This document shows, one piece after another, positions 12,390 through 24,234 of a stretch of DNA of 64,000 nt. The translations under genes and the position numbers were made by a program. The notes under the pieces are model-generated. The model was given only the letters and a program-made list of their open reading frames with translations. It did not search any database and was not told where the DNA came from. This stretch comes from Gnetum montanum (taxonomy: Eukaryota > Streptophyta > Gnetopsida > Gnetales > Gnetaceae): assembly GCA_015680685.1 (NCBI GenBank), contig MNCI01002109.1, forward strand, positions 460,370 to 524,369, given 5' to 3'. The stretch's first letter is position 1, and each line of letters opens with the position of its first letter.

Positions 12390-12721
12390 GATGTTATTTA
12401 GGTTATGTGAGCCCCTCAAATAGGCTCAAAATTGATAGAATGTAATAGGCCACCATCAACCTTAGTAGCCCTCTTATACCATGAATTGTTTTTCTAACAA
12501 AAGTAAAAGTAGATGGGAGCTTGTAAGGTTTGGAACTTTGAATTATGAAAGTTTTTTTTATCGATGATGATGGAAGATTGGATATTTTTCATAGCCATTT
12601 TATATATCTTATGTGCTAGCACAAAATTAGTTGCTTTTTCAACAAAAGAAAAATTATATTGGAGTCTACAAGGTTTGAAACCAATAAGAACTAAATGATT
12701 ATAGGTTCCAACAAGACTATG
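12390..12721. other. AT-rich target sequence left of element C
   Basis: No gene. Two diverged copies of a short block (CTAACAAAAGTAAAAG..GTAAGGTTTGGAAC at about 12490-12535 and CAACAAAAGAAAAATT..CAAGGTTTGAAAC at about 12640-12680). The last five bases, CTATG (12717-12721), are the left target-site duplication of element C. Confidence 0.5.
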
Positions 12722-13534
12722 TGATGAGTCGTCATTCAGGGTGACCGCGATATCGCGACCATGATATCACGTACACAATATCGTAGCTTGTCTCCTCATC
12801 TATAAATAAGAGGTAGATAGAAGAGTTAGATATCATAGATCATTAGTTTTAGTTTAAGTTTGATTTTAGTTTTCATTTTCTTTCTCTTCCTTTTTCTCTC
12901 TGTGTATGCCCGCAATGTGGTAATTGTAATTGTATGGCATCCTTTATTCGAGTGTGATGTACTTGGACATGCACATGACCAGAAATAAAGATTGAGATTA
13001 CTTCATCATTGTAGCATTCACTTAGCTTAATTATTTAATTAATTATTATTTACTGCTTTCCTAGTTAATCTCTCTCACCCTTAAACTCACGTTAAAACGT
13101 GGAATGAGTACGACTTGATTACGAGCATTTAAGTGTGACTACTTGGTAACCTAGTAGCATACCTAGGATCTGTGCTTGGTAATCCCAGTGGTAGTCATGC
13201 ACAAAGTCCAAGGTGTGTACGAATAATCAAGGAACGGATGCTCATCACACCTAGGCCAGCTAGATTCCTTCTCAACCTTCTCTCTTAGTTTAAATAATAT
13301 TACTTTCCCTTGCCTTCAGGAGTAGCATTAGATTAGAAACGACATCATACACCGCACTCTAGACTAAACCATATGTGACAAAGATAATAGTAGTCTAGGT
13401 GGGAAGATAGCAAACTGTGACCTAAGGATAACTGTCTAGATGCCACAACTAGTATGTCTATGGAGTTCGACTGGATTGCGTGTGTAACGCTCGTATTTGT
13501 ATGGTTGAGTGTAGGGGTACCTCGCCACTCATCA
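12722..13534 (+). repeat. 5' LTR of element C (813 bp)
   Basis: Starts TGATGAGTCG, ends CCACTCATCA. Contains the 12-bp palindrome CGCGATATCGCG (12746-12757), TATAAATA (12801-12808), and a TTTATTCGAGTG..AATAAAGATTGAG segment near 12940-12995. Closely matches 20591-21417; most differences are in the GATATCG region. Confidence 0.9.
12740..12808 (+). promoter_or_regulatory. LTR promoter of element C
   Basis: GATATCG palindromes, including CGCGATATCGCG, lie 20-60 bases upstream of TATAAATA (12801-12808). The 3' LTR has the same layout with TATA at 20684-20691. Confidence 0.6.
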
Positions 13535-13535
13535 T

Positions 13536-13553
13536 TGGCACCGTTGCTAGGGA
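13536..13553 (+). other. Primer-binding site, tRNA-Asp type
   Basis: TGGCACCGTTGCTAGGGA begins two bases after the LTR and differs at three positions from TGGCGCCGTTGCCGGGGA, the complement of the 3' end of plant tRNA-Asp(GUC). This primer is typical of Athila elements. Confidence 0.8.
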
Positions 13554-13675
13554 CGGTGCTAGTTATCTAGATTAGTTATATCATAAAAGGTCACTGTATA
13601 GAAATTAACGATATATCTTTTAGAAAGAAATAATTATAAAAAGTCACACATAAATTCACACACAACTTCACAACT

Positions 13676-15668
13676 ATGGCTCTTCTACAAGATCATAACA
13701 GTGCCACAATTAGTGAGGAAGTTCATTGGAGAACCAATGAACTATATGACGATGAAGATTGGAGTACACAACCCGAGGTGGGGGTTTTTTATAAACATAA
13801 ACAAAAGCAACATCATCACAACGCATGAAGGCATAACCTATTGGATGATGGTGAAACCCCACTGGCCACTATGATCGTAACACAAATACAAGAGGCGTTC
13901 GAATCTCATGTAGGCATCGTAAAGAGAGCTGTCTACCCAGGCTCGATTTGAATAAATTTCCTAAATTTTCAAGAGGCTATGACTTAGATCTGCATCAACA
14001 TTTACAAACCTTCTACGATGCTTGTACATGGAACAACATTGATAATAGATGGCAAAAACTCAAACTCTTTCCTATGACACTCATTGTCCAAGCAAAAGTA
14101 TGGTATAGATTGTTAAAACCAAATTCAATACGACGTTGGTCAACAATGGTAGAGCTCTTTAATGCAAAATATTAAACCTACGCAAGAGTGTTAGCCTTGA
14201 GGAAACAAATCCAAGAGTGGAAACAAGCACAACATGAACCCTTGGACATGGCCTTAGAAAGATATTATGCACTATTGAACAACTGTCCAAAGCATGGGTT
14301 TTCCAAGGAAAGGCTAATGTACCATATCACTGATGGGCTACGTAATGAAACAAGAGAAACCTTAGGAATGTATTCCCAAGGTCAACTATACGAACTACAA
14401 ACCCATCAAGTCCAAGAGCTTGTTAAGCAAGTAGCAAAAGAAGAAGGAGAATTAGCTCAATGGGATAGTGTTGAAAAATATCAACGGGACCAAAATCTCA
14501 ACTTAACAGAGGTCCATAATCATAAAAAGGAGAAATGAACCCATCTCAAGGTGGAAACATCATCTTTGCCAATGCAACAATCACTAGAAGAAGTTGAGGC
14601 AAAGATCAATAAGATGTTGGAATGGATGTATAAAAAGTGTGGAGAATGTATTAATCTCATTGGAGATAGAGTTTTGACAACCCAAGAAGTAGGACAAAGT
14701 ATTGGTAGACAATCGAAACGAAGGGGTAAGGAAGATAAAAGCGCAACTGCCAATCACATGTATGAATGCACCATTTGCCTATATGATCACCCCAAGGGCC
14801 GATGCCCAATCTTGTCACATTTATATGAGCATTAGGGAAACATGTTACATCTAGAGTTTGTACAAAGATACTGTGTTCGATCACAGTGGCCACAATCCTA
14901 GTCATGGGGCAAGCCACCCTTAGACTGGAGACACCCTTCATATCATCCGAATCCAAATGCGTACCTAGTCCAATACCCTGTTTCTCCAACTAGGCCAACA
15001 TACTCTATCTCATTGCACTACTATTCTCCTTAATACTATTAGCCCATGCCTTCAACACAACCACCACCTTGTGTACCTTATACTCCTCCTAACTTTCAAC
15101 ATTTTCATCCCTTTCCTCCTTCCACATCACTACCAACTGTTCCTAAGGTGTTTGCACCATAAAAAAAACCCACGAACGTCACTTGTGCTACTACTGTCAA
15201 TAGCAGTGAGAGGCCTCCTCAACACTGAAAGCATCCCTTCTTTAAACATGACTGTAAGAAGGGAAAACACAATTCCGAGGCCATTGCATCATCTAATTCC
15301 GCACAAGTCCAACCTTTTGGTGCATCCTTACCTTCGAACCCAACACCTCATGTTACTTCATTAGGACCACCAACAAACACTCCAACAACCATACGACCCA
15401 ATGAACTTAGCCATGAAAGGCAACATCCCGATCCTTGCATACCATCTAACGATCACACACATCATAGTGGGTCAACTCATTACCTGGGAACCATATCCCA
15501 TAAAGCGTCCCACTATGCTTACTATAATCAAGTGTGTGAACCCCAATGGGGTAAATATGACCCAGTTCGAATATTTTCAACACGCAAGGATTCCCATTTT
15601 CCATTTATTAATCCTTGCCATCCTCAACCATTTAGCTATTGGGGATACCCCCCATTCTAGTAACAAGT
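13676..15668 (+). pseudogene. gag of element C
   Basis: ATG at 13676 opens an acidic N-terminal segment. After a frameshift near 13930 the capsid-like domain follows (13948-14538) with KLKLFP, AKVWYRLLKP, SIRRW and LRKQIQEWKQ, the typical Athila gag pattern. One TAA at 14173 replaces the Gln codon CAA that B keeps at this place. A Cys/His motif CTICLYDHPKGRC (about 14767-14805) has C-x2-C-x3-H-x4-C spacing, one residue shorter than the usual knuckle. The tail (14840-15668) is Pro/Tyr/His-rich and frameshifted. It ends where pol should begin. Confidence 0.75.
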
Positions 15669-17064
15669 AGGATTAATAACCATCTTTCATTTTCTTCAAT
15701 TTTACAACTTTTTGTTTTCCAGTTTTTCATTTTTTAATTTCTTGTTTTATCTTCTTATCTTTTTGTCTTTTAAAGCTTTTGTAAGTAATCTCATCTACGA
15801 ATAAAACACTCATGTGGCTCATTGGTTGAGGTGTGTTCTATGTCATCAAGTCTCGAGTGATCAATTATTTGGATAGTGAGCCCATTACACCCACTCATCC
15901 ATTCTACAAATAAGAGTTTCTATTTGAGGGTATAGTGATATTCTTGATGTTCTTAAAACTTAAAATTAATTTTGTGTTCATTGTACCTAGAATTAAGAAG
16001 GACGAACCAAGAGGGAATGATTAGGGTGTGACATCAAGGGGACTTGCGGATTCTCTTTGGTAACATCTATGGGAGTTATCATGCAATGTGGTCATTCTAA
16101 GATCCTTGTAGATGTAACAAAAAATGGGAGTAAGAGTAATCAAGAGGACACTCAGAAATTCAATGGTGTTCTAGGGGGTCCCACTGGAAAGACATGCACC
16201 CATGCCTAAAGGTTGGCAATTTCTTTGGATTCATTCATTCAAAAAAAAAAAAAGAGAAGGAAAAGAAGAAAAAAAAAGAAGAGAAAAAAAAGAGAGAAAA
16301 ATGCCACAAAACAAAAATCACTCCTCCCTTGAAAAAAACACCAAGTGATCGTATGCCTTGTTGTTTTGGTACTCTCATAGTTGTTCATCATGGGATGAAA
16401 CAATGCACTATCACTGATAAGAGGAATGGAGTTGGTCCTAATCTTGGAACAATGGGTTAATGACACGTTAATCATGCTTTTCACACAGGATTTGCTGTGC
16501 CTTGGGTTAGTTACCTCATGTCACAATCTCTATGATCCCTTCTACATTTTTTTCATATCTCACTGTTCATGTAATTGTAGCTTGTGTCATGTGTAACATA
16601 GAATTCTTACCTCATTCTGGTGATAATTACATGTGTGTGTTTTGTAGAATCAGTGTAGATTACATTTAATCCTTCTAGTGCCCACAGACACTTTAAGTGT
16701 GGTTACACAAGGGCATTATAGGTTAGAACCTGCTTTGGAGAGGATCCACTTGTGTAATCTTTTGTGATCTTCACTTATGACACAGCTCACACCCACCATT
16801 TCTTACCCTCAGCATAATTTTCAAACAATTTTCTTTCCCTACTATTATCCCTTTGAATAATAACATTCCTATGTACCATTACATAACCTTTTTCTTACCA
16901 CCCAAGGTCCTTATTGATAAAACCACAGATCATAATTATTCGTGCCTTCAAATCCATCTAATTACCTTAGAACCCCTTACCAAAAGCCCAATGTCCTAAG
17001 TTTATAGCGTTGATTTTAAGAAAATCTTCAAAAATTTGGTATTTTTTATGTCGTCCAATGTCAC
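15669..17064 (+). other. Spacer of element C replacing pol, with long purine tract
   Basis: T-rich (15690-15780), then a segment that parallels the post-pol spacers of A and B. A nearly pure A/G tract of about 75 bases lies at 16229-16303. No protease, RT or integrase motif appears in any frame, so pol is missing between 15668 and here. Open frames across the purine tract (Lys/Glu-rich on plus, poly-Phe on minus) are low-complexity artefacts. Confidence 0.6.
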
Positions 17065-17160
17065 TAGGGCCGTGATATTGTGTACATGATATTACGGCCG
17101 ATGCGATATCGCATACGCGATGTATCATATGTGATATCGCATCCCTCAAACCTATAAATA
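17065..17160 (+). promoter_or_regulatory. Internal promoter upstream of ORF3 in element C
   Basis: A cluster of GATAT(C/T) motifs, including the 14-bp palindrome ATGCGATATCGCAT (17101-17114), lies just upstream of TATAAATA (17153-17160). This repeats the layout of the LTR promoters but is inside the element, about 480 bases before the ORF3 ATG. Element A keeps a decayed counterpart (TATATATACAC near 7952 plus AACACTTAGCTCATTT). A fragment of another LTR inserted here is the alternative. Confidence 0.5.
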
Positions 17161-17638
17161 GGTGAGCCCCCTACAACACTTAGCCTCATTTCTTGTCATT
17201 CATGCAGGGGAGTTTTTCAAATTTTTCTCCAAGACTTGTTATTGTGTGACCCTTGCTTTCACATCCATATCTCGCTTGCTGGTACTCCGATTTTGATTCC
17301 GTCTGAACCTACTTGAACCTGAAGTGTTTAGCTTAGTCGCGGGGGAGGGACACCTACCGAATAGTGCCTAAATTTTTTGGAATTTATGATCACCCAAAGG
17401 ACATCATTAAGGATAATTAGTTGTAATTAAAAGTGAAATGTACCAAAAAATTATTTAACCCTTTAGGTACACCAGGAAATTAAAATTGAAAAACCACCTA
17501 AGTGAAAAGGACTCATTATTACAATCTTTCGGGTAATATCACACAGAGATTAAATAAATTAATTAATTAAGGCAAGTAGTAAGGTATAACTTAACTTCAA
17601 AAATAACCTTACTAATGCTTGGCCTTGTGTGATTGTAG
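17161..17638 (+). other. Leader between internal promoter and ORF3
   Basis: No coding frame. It contains GTCGCGGGGGAGGGA (17336-17350), similar to the purine-rich GTCGTGGGGGAGATGG at the end of pol in B, and ends with TTGTGTGATTGTAG, a good splice-acceptor match, immediately before the ATG at 17639. Confidence 0.5.
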
Positions 17639-20425
17639 ATGGCCCCGAAACGTGGACAACAAGAAGGTCCTACCCAAGGTGGAAGCAAACTACCTAGGAG
17701 AGGTGGAAGACAAGACCTTATTGGACAACATACAGAATAGGAGGAACAATCGTTCAGCATTTATGAAGAGAATCCTCCTACCATACAGTCTGGGCAGGCA
17801 GAAGGAGGAACTGCTGCAGCGCTTGAACAGGGACAACATTTCACGTTGCCCCAAGATTGTATTCAGGCCATCCATGAAAAGTCCACATTCGCTATGGAGA
17901 TTGTAGAATTGAACTTTGAATATTTTGCAGAGTTCGCTCCTAAGGCTATTAGGGACCACCTCAAAGGATCTCCCTTATGGCCTGTCCTCTCTGAAAGCGA
18001 TGCTTGGTACCTAGGGGAGATGTACCAATTCTGGCACAATAGGGAACAAGGCACCACCGTCAATATTTGTGGTGTGATAGTCTATTTCTCCACACAAGCC
18101 ATTTCAGAAGTATTAAACCTTCAGAATACAAGGCCCAAAGTTGCTCAGTTATCCACCTGTTCTGACCCTGATGTGTGACGGGATTGGTTGGAAAAGGCTT
18201 ATGGTAGAGATAAAACATTTGGTGAGTTGACAACGGAAGAGAGGATCTACTTCAAAATTGGAACATATCATCTCTTTCCCACAAAGGGCTTAAAAAGAAT
18301 ATGCACATATGCAGCTAGAGGATGTGCAGTGCTGATGGGAAAGGTTAATGCTAACCTACCCCATCTATACTTAATGGCAATTTTGAGGTGTTTCGAGGAA
18401 CGGAAGACAGGGAAGATGGCATTGCCTTTTCCTTACCTTATTAGGAAGCATTGCTGATGTGCTGGTATATGGTGGTATACTGATGAGGTCCTTTGAAAAG
18501 CCCAAAATGCTTCATATGCTGAACTATTAAAGCCACCAGCTACAAGGAAAATCACTAGTGAGACATTCGGTCTGGCAGAAGAAGAAGAATAGATAGCTGG
18601 ACCAACTACAACTCAACTTATAGGACTCAACCAACCTCTAAGTACTGGACCCAGTCAACAATAGGAAGAAAGGCCTAACATAGGCTAGGATCAGCCACCG
18701 CTGCAAGACTACGGACCGTTGATGAGCCACCTCAAGGCCATCATTGAGATGATCAATTGGGGAACTCGTAATGACACAAACCTCTTCCGTGTTATCAATG
18801 ATGCCATTCAACCCACTGTTTCTATGGATCGCATAAGGGAAGAAGTATAGATCCATACAGGATGAGGGAAAAGTGTTTGGTCACAACAGATCTTAGGAAA
18901 TGTGGCATCCTTCCAAGTCCAATTAGAAACTGGTGAAGGGGCCATTATGGTGGTCATGCAACACCAGAATGCTGCGGGAGCTGTAGAAGTGGTCGCAGAT
19001 CACATCAAAGAGTCCTTTAATGTATCTATTGTACCCCTAACAAATCTCATAGGAGCATGAGATGCTCAAACTTTAGCCGGAACCTCGATGACTCATGCGA
19101 AACATGAGGATGTGCTTGATCGATTGCTACAAACAGGACAAGTAATGAAATCCTTGTTTGACATCCCTCAGGATGTTATGATAATTCAATTAGACCTCAT
19201 TTCCATGAAGGGGAAGCTGGTCTTAACCGAAGTGAGGGCTGAGCATGGGGAAGCAGAAGTGTAGAGATTACAAGAGTAGCTCATAACCCTACAAGTAGCG
19301 TAGCGGGACCCTTTGCAATTTGTTCCTACAGACTAGTTAGATAATTTTAGAACTAAGCAACTAACCAAGCTAATCATGGAGAATAAAAAAGTGGCTAAGG
19401 AGAAAGAGAAGGCTGTTTGGGATGCCTTGGCAGCACAAGCACAAACTCATGCACATTTTAAGACACTTAACACCTTACAGGAGGAGAATAAACAGCTTGT
19501 TGCCAACAACTTTCGGTTGACCTCTATGGAGAAGCAAAAGAATGTTCTTAATGAACACTTTCATTAGTTATGAGAACAATTTATCTGGGTCAACCAAGAC
19601 ATAAGTCATTTAGCCAAGGAGAACAAAACCCTCTCAATGGAGGAGGTACGCGCAATTCGCCAAAAGACAATTATTGAAATAAGCGCATGGCAAAATGAGG
19701 CTAAAAAACATGAAAAGTTGAAGGAGCACTTCTGGGATCAGGTGGGGATGTACAAATAGATCCTTGAAAAAGAGATCCATATGGCCAAGGCCCACATCAA
19801 TGCTATCAATGCTCAACACACTGACTGGTGGGCCATATTGGACACATATCCCTTTTCCCACTAAGCAGAAGTTAAGAGCCAGGACTTGTAGATCTAAGAT
19901 TTGATAGAATACATGGAGTTGGCAAACTTGTGATATGCCAACCTTGCCATGTTAACAGTAGGGTGCCCAAGGATAGAGCTCGAGCAGCAGGTAGCCACCA
20001 CCCACATCAAATATGAAACAGAATTTTTGGAATGTAAGAAGTTATTGGAGAAACTGGAGATCACAGATTCTAAACTTGAGGTGGTGAAGGCAAGATACCA
20101 AGGATAGAAAGGTGTCATAGTAGATTTGGCTCGATGGCTTACAGATCTTCAAGAATACAAAGATAAAGCCAGAGCCTACGAAGAGGAACGACAGGTGTTT
20201 GCGGCTTAATATGTTAAAGCCAATCAAATGTTTCCGCAACTACCTTGTCTATGGGAAGTGCTGACTCCATCAAACATCAGAACATTAGCATGGATGGCAC
20301 AGGACCCTTAGACTAAAGAGGAGAAGCTCTAGGCCATACTTTAACGCCATCAAGTCTCAAAGCCTACAAAACAAGACAAAGGGAAAGTGCCAATGGAGGA
20401 GCCACCGCCACCTAGAACTACATGA
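17639..20425 (+). pseudogene. ORF3 of element C: about 930-codon coiled-coil ORF in one frame
   Basis: A single reading frame from ATG 17639 to a TGA at 20423-20425, with no frameshift but about 25 in-frame stops, most of them TAG. Codons 1-70: basic and Gly/Gln-rich. About 70-270: a globular part with GSPLWPVLSESDAWYLGEMY and VNICGVIVYFS..ISEVLNL, reminiscent of the 'putative plant transposon protein' domain found in Athila ORFs. About 470-900: Glu/Lys/Gln-rich heptad-like sequence, likely a long coiled coil. The C-terminus is Pro-rich (EEPPPP). Position after pol is env-like, but no membrane segment or signal peptide is visible. Role unknown. Confidence 0.7.
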
Positions 20426-20577
20426 GTTCCACAAATTTTTTAGTTGTAGAACATTCTTTGTGTTGTGTCTTTGTTTTGTTTTCATTCCACACTGCAGCAT
20501 AGTCCCATTCTCATCAGCTAATAATCCCATACCTATCCACTGTGTAATCACTGTAACTCGAGGACAAGTTTTCATTT

Positions 20578-20590
20578 AGTCGTGGGGGTA
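20578..20590 (+). other. Polypurine tract of element C
   Basis: Purine-rich AGTCGTGGGGGTA-type sequence directly abuts the 3' LTR at 20591. The same sequence precedes the LTRs at 568, 1122 and 11507. Confidence 0.7.
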
Positions 20591-21417
20591 TGATGAGTCG
20601 TCATTTGGGGCAACTACAATATCATGTACGCAATATCGCATATACGATACCGCATATGAGATATCACAACTTGTCTTCTCATCTATAAATAAGAGGTAGA
20701 TAGAAGAGTTAGATATCATAGATCATTAGTTTTAGTTTAAGTTTGATTTAAGTTTTCATTTTCTTTCTCTCCCTTTTCCTCTTCGTGTATGCCCGTAGTG
20801 TGGTGATTGTAATTATACAACATCCTTTATTTGAGTGTGACGTACTTGGACACACACATGATCGAAAATAAAGATCAAGATTACTCATCATTGCAGCATT
20901 CACTTGGCTTAATTATTTAATTAATTGTTATTTACTGCTTTCCTAGTTAATCTCTCTCACCCTTAAACTCACGTTAAAACACGGAATGAGTATGACTTGA
21001 TTACGAGTATTTAAGTGTGACTACTTGATAACCTAGTAGTGTACCTAGGATTTGTGCTTGGTGATCCTAGTGGTAGTCATGCACAAAGTCCATGGTGTGT
21101 ACGGATAATTAAGGAATGAATGCTCATCGCACCTAGCCTAGCTAGATTCGTTCTCAGCCTTCTCTCTTAGTTTAGATAATATTACTTTCCATTTGCCTTA
21201 AGGAGTAGCATTATATTAGAAACCACATCATACACCTCACTCTGGACTAAACCATACGTGACAAAGATAATACTAGTCTAGGTGGGAAGACAGTGAACTA
21301 CGACCTAAGGCTAACTGTCTAGATGCCACAACTAGTTCGTCTGCGGAGTTCGACTAGATCGCGCATGTAACACTCGTATTCGTATGGTTGAGTGTAGGGG
21401 TACCTCGCCACTCATCA
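20591..21417 (+). repeat. 3' LTR of element C (827 bp)
   Basis: Starts TGATGAGTCG and ends CCACTCATCA; followed by CTATG, the right target duplication. Differs from the 5' LTR mainly by extra GATATC-type units before TATAAATA (20684-20691) and by scattered transitions, indicating that insertion was not recent. Confidence 0.9.
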
Positions 21418-22905
21418 CTATGTATAGCCAATATATATTAAACCCAAAACTTCTAAAGAATTTAAGTAAAACAAAAGTCAAAATTGAACCTATGACTTAT
21501 AAATCACAAACCACTTACTCTAACCAATAGAATAATGCTTCACCAACCATTGGCAACACTTTGATAAGGCTTGCTATAGTGCTTGAATTAACTTTGTCAT
21601 ATTATATTTTCAACTATAACACAATTTTTATTGAGATGTTTATGTACGTCAAGTTTCATGAATTTTATTAAGTTGTGGACAAACGTAACCATCCACCACC
21701 TCTTGTCTTTTTATACTAGATATTAAATGTTACTTGGACATTATTGATTGTGCTATTACATATAATGATTATAATTTTTTTGTTTACTAAAAAGATGGGT
21801 TTGAGATGATGGTGAATTAGTGAAAGCGTAGCTCTTTCAAGTGGTTCTACCTAAACTTAAACCCATGTCTTACAACTTGAGAAATAAGCACCTTATTATT
21901 ACTCTTAAATGAAGGTCCCCAAATCTATTTAAACTTATCCAAGGTGATTTTATACAGCTTCTATTTATGACCATTGGTGCTTTTCACTTGATTTTTCCCT
22001 TGCTATGCCACTGAGCACTCTTGCGCTTCATGACCCATGGTGACACCACTGTTGGCAGCTCTACCAAATCCCATGACTAGTGGTGAGTAGTTGCAGCTTT
22101 GTTTCTCACTTGTAAATCCCAATAGCGATTTTCTATGACTTTGCTCTAGTTTTTGGTCAGAAGGAATCCTCTTCCTATTATGTTGCTCGGGGTCTTTGTG
22201 CTTCTTCCTTGTCTCGTTGTTGGTGCTGGCCACTTTGCCTCTCTTTGCATTTGGTGATTTGTAGTGATTACTTTCCATGGTTTTCTTTGCTGCAGTTTTT
22301 GCCTAGCTATTTTTCCTTGTAGCTAGGTAGATTTGGTTTGCTATTGTGCTGTGGTGGTGTGGGTCTTCCTTAATTTGCATTGGCTATGTGGCATATCTCT
22401 ACTACTGAGTGTTTTCTCAATGGCTAGGGGTTTCCTCTGTGGTTGCTATTGGTGTGGTCGCTACTATGCTTGCCTCGTGGGTTGGTGCAGTGGGTAAAGG
22501 TGTTGTTCTACACCACTATTGTGTTGTTTGGTGTTGTGGTGGGGCTGTGTTCTAGTGTTGCATATTGTTCTTTGCTATGGGGGTGTAGTGGTGGTGTTCA
22601 CTTGCTTTATGGCAATGGGTGGTTTTGCTGGTGTTGTAGGATTAGTCTCACATATGTTTTGCAATGGAAAATTTATTTGGTTGTACTCCCTATTAAGGAA
22701 GTTCCTTCAGCTTGCCTAAAATTAACTTGCTTCTTCTAGATGATATTTTTGATGTGGTTTCCAAATATTTTGCAACACTTTTTATTTTCTTCCAATAGTG
22801 GGATTTCTATAGAGGTCTCTAAGTATCAACCTGCAAATCCAAAACCTCCTTCAACCCAAGGGCATTCAAGTTTCTCATGCCCATTACTACATCAGAAACT
22901 TTATT
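21418..22905. other. Sequence between element C and LINE ORF1
   Basis: 21418-21422 is the target duplication. 21423-22000 is AT-rich with no gene. From about 22266 the strand becomes T/G-rich with repeated TGTGGTGG and TTGCTATTG motifs, which could be the 5' UTR of the LINE. Open frames at 22443-22739 are low complexity. No clear LINE 5' end was found. Confidence 0.4.
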
Positions 22906-23750
22906 TTGGTGGAACTATTTGAGGCCTCTCAGGTCAAGAAGGCTATCTCTCTAAAAATTTTTCCAACATGGAATGCAACTGTTATTGCGTGCACTTGGAG
23001 ATTTGACTTTAATGTTAATGAGTTGGCCTTTCATACAATTTTTTGTTATGTGGAATTGCCAAATCTTCCAATCATTTTTTCATCCGCAGAGAGGGACATT
23101 GTGACCGACCTTAGTCCTATTATTTCTAACCATAGCACTATGATCAATGGAACTCAAATTCACCATTATTATATTGAACTCTATATAGCTCTTAGGAAGA
23201 CTTCATTAACCCTCACAGTTGGTGGAAAACTCTTCACCCAAAAAATTAATTATTTTTATCTTCCAAACTTGTGTAGCTACTATCATAGGACCGAGCATCA
23301 TATCTCGGTGTGTTCCTTCTTAGCTAAGAAGAAATAATTTGTAGCATCCCAAAAAACCTATTCCCTAGACACACCATCTTGCCCAACCTCAAAATTCATT
23401 AGGTTTAGATCTTCTTCCCAAATAGCTCCAAAGTTCTACCCTTTGTTTAGCCCCTCCAAGATACAAATGCCACAGTTAGGTATACATACCTCAGCATATG
23501 TCATCCCCTCAAAGTCATTCAAGGACTCCGTCTTGGATGAGGAGTTTGTGATAGTCAGTGGAAGGAAATGAGTTAAAGCTTTCTTCCTTACAACTCCACC
23601 CTCCACTTTCTCTCCATTGAATACTTTTGTGACCCTTGTCTTTACCAACAACTCCTTTGCCCTCCTTTCACAAATAATGGAAGTTGATACTTTGACTTCT
23701 GAACCTTCTGTTGACCTGTTATCCGACATGCCATCTACTTCCCCATGAAC
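22906..23750 (+). pseudogene. LINE ORF1
   Basis: An open stretch to 23337 resembles the N-terminal nucleic-acid-binding domain of plant LINE ORF1 proteins, ending in a zinc knuckle read as LCSYYHRTEHHISVC. The second Cys is Tyr and the Gly before His is Glu, so metal binding is probably lost. A linker in the same strand continues to about 23730 (ILDEEFVIVSGRK-type wording). The first part of ORF1, before 22906, is broken by frame changes. Upstream codons at 22740-22922 read in another frame and may belong to it. Confidence 0.5.
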
Positions 23751-24197
23751 TTGCTATCATGGAATGTCTGAGGCCTTAATGATAAGCTTCAACGAAAACA
23801 TTTAAAAAACTTTCTTTCTAGTTTTAATATTGCTTTTTATTTGTTCTCCTTCAAGAAATTAAGATTTCAAATGACCATTTATCTCTCTCATCCCATTGGT
23901 TTCTTCCTCATTCATCACTTCTTGCAATATCCCACATGAGTGGGAAAGGGGTAGCTACCATTATCTGCTCAACTTATTGGAAAGATAAAATCATTCAAAG
24001 TGGTTCCAATTCTGGTCATAGAGTTTCTTGGGCTACCTTCTCCTCCTTGCATGACCCTTTTGATATCGACTTGATTTATGCCCCTAATGATTCTACAAAA
24101 CATGCTTACCTTTGGCAAGAACTAGCTAATTCTCTTTCTTCAATGCCTTGGATATTTGGAGGAGATTTTAATATGATTGAATTCCCTCACAATAAGC

Positions 24198-24234
<37 letters not shown>

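Larger units (their letters stand above)
12722..21417 (+). mobile_element. Complete-ended Athila-like element C, pol deleted, with target duplication
   Basis: Structure: 5' LTR (12722-13534), PBS (13536-13553), gag (13676-15668), spacer with a purine tract and internal promoter, ORF3 (17639-20425), PPT (20578-20590), 3' LTR (20591-21417). The ends TGATGAGT and ACTCATCA are perfect inverted repeats. CTATG flanks both sides (12717-12721 and 21418-21422), proving insertion as a unit. No protease, RT or integrase is present, so it is a non-autonomous derivative that would depend on enzymes from an A- or B-like relative. The absence of pol predates insertion if other copies with the same deletion exist. 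Confidence 0.9.

Noticed and set aside
16239-16484. Poly-Phe minus-strand frame and Lys/Glu plus-strand frame
   Set aside because: Both come from the purine tract; no complexity or conservation.
17639-20425. Calling ORF3 a retroviral envelope protein
   Set aside because: Position is env-like, but no signal peptide, membrane anchor or cleavage site is visible; most of it looks like coiled coil.
22443-22739. Overlapping open frames with Gly/Val/Leu-rich peptides
   Set aside because: Low-complexity T/G-rich DNA, no start context or family resemblance; at best LINE 5' UTR.
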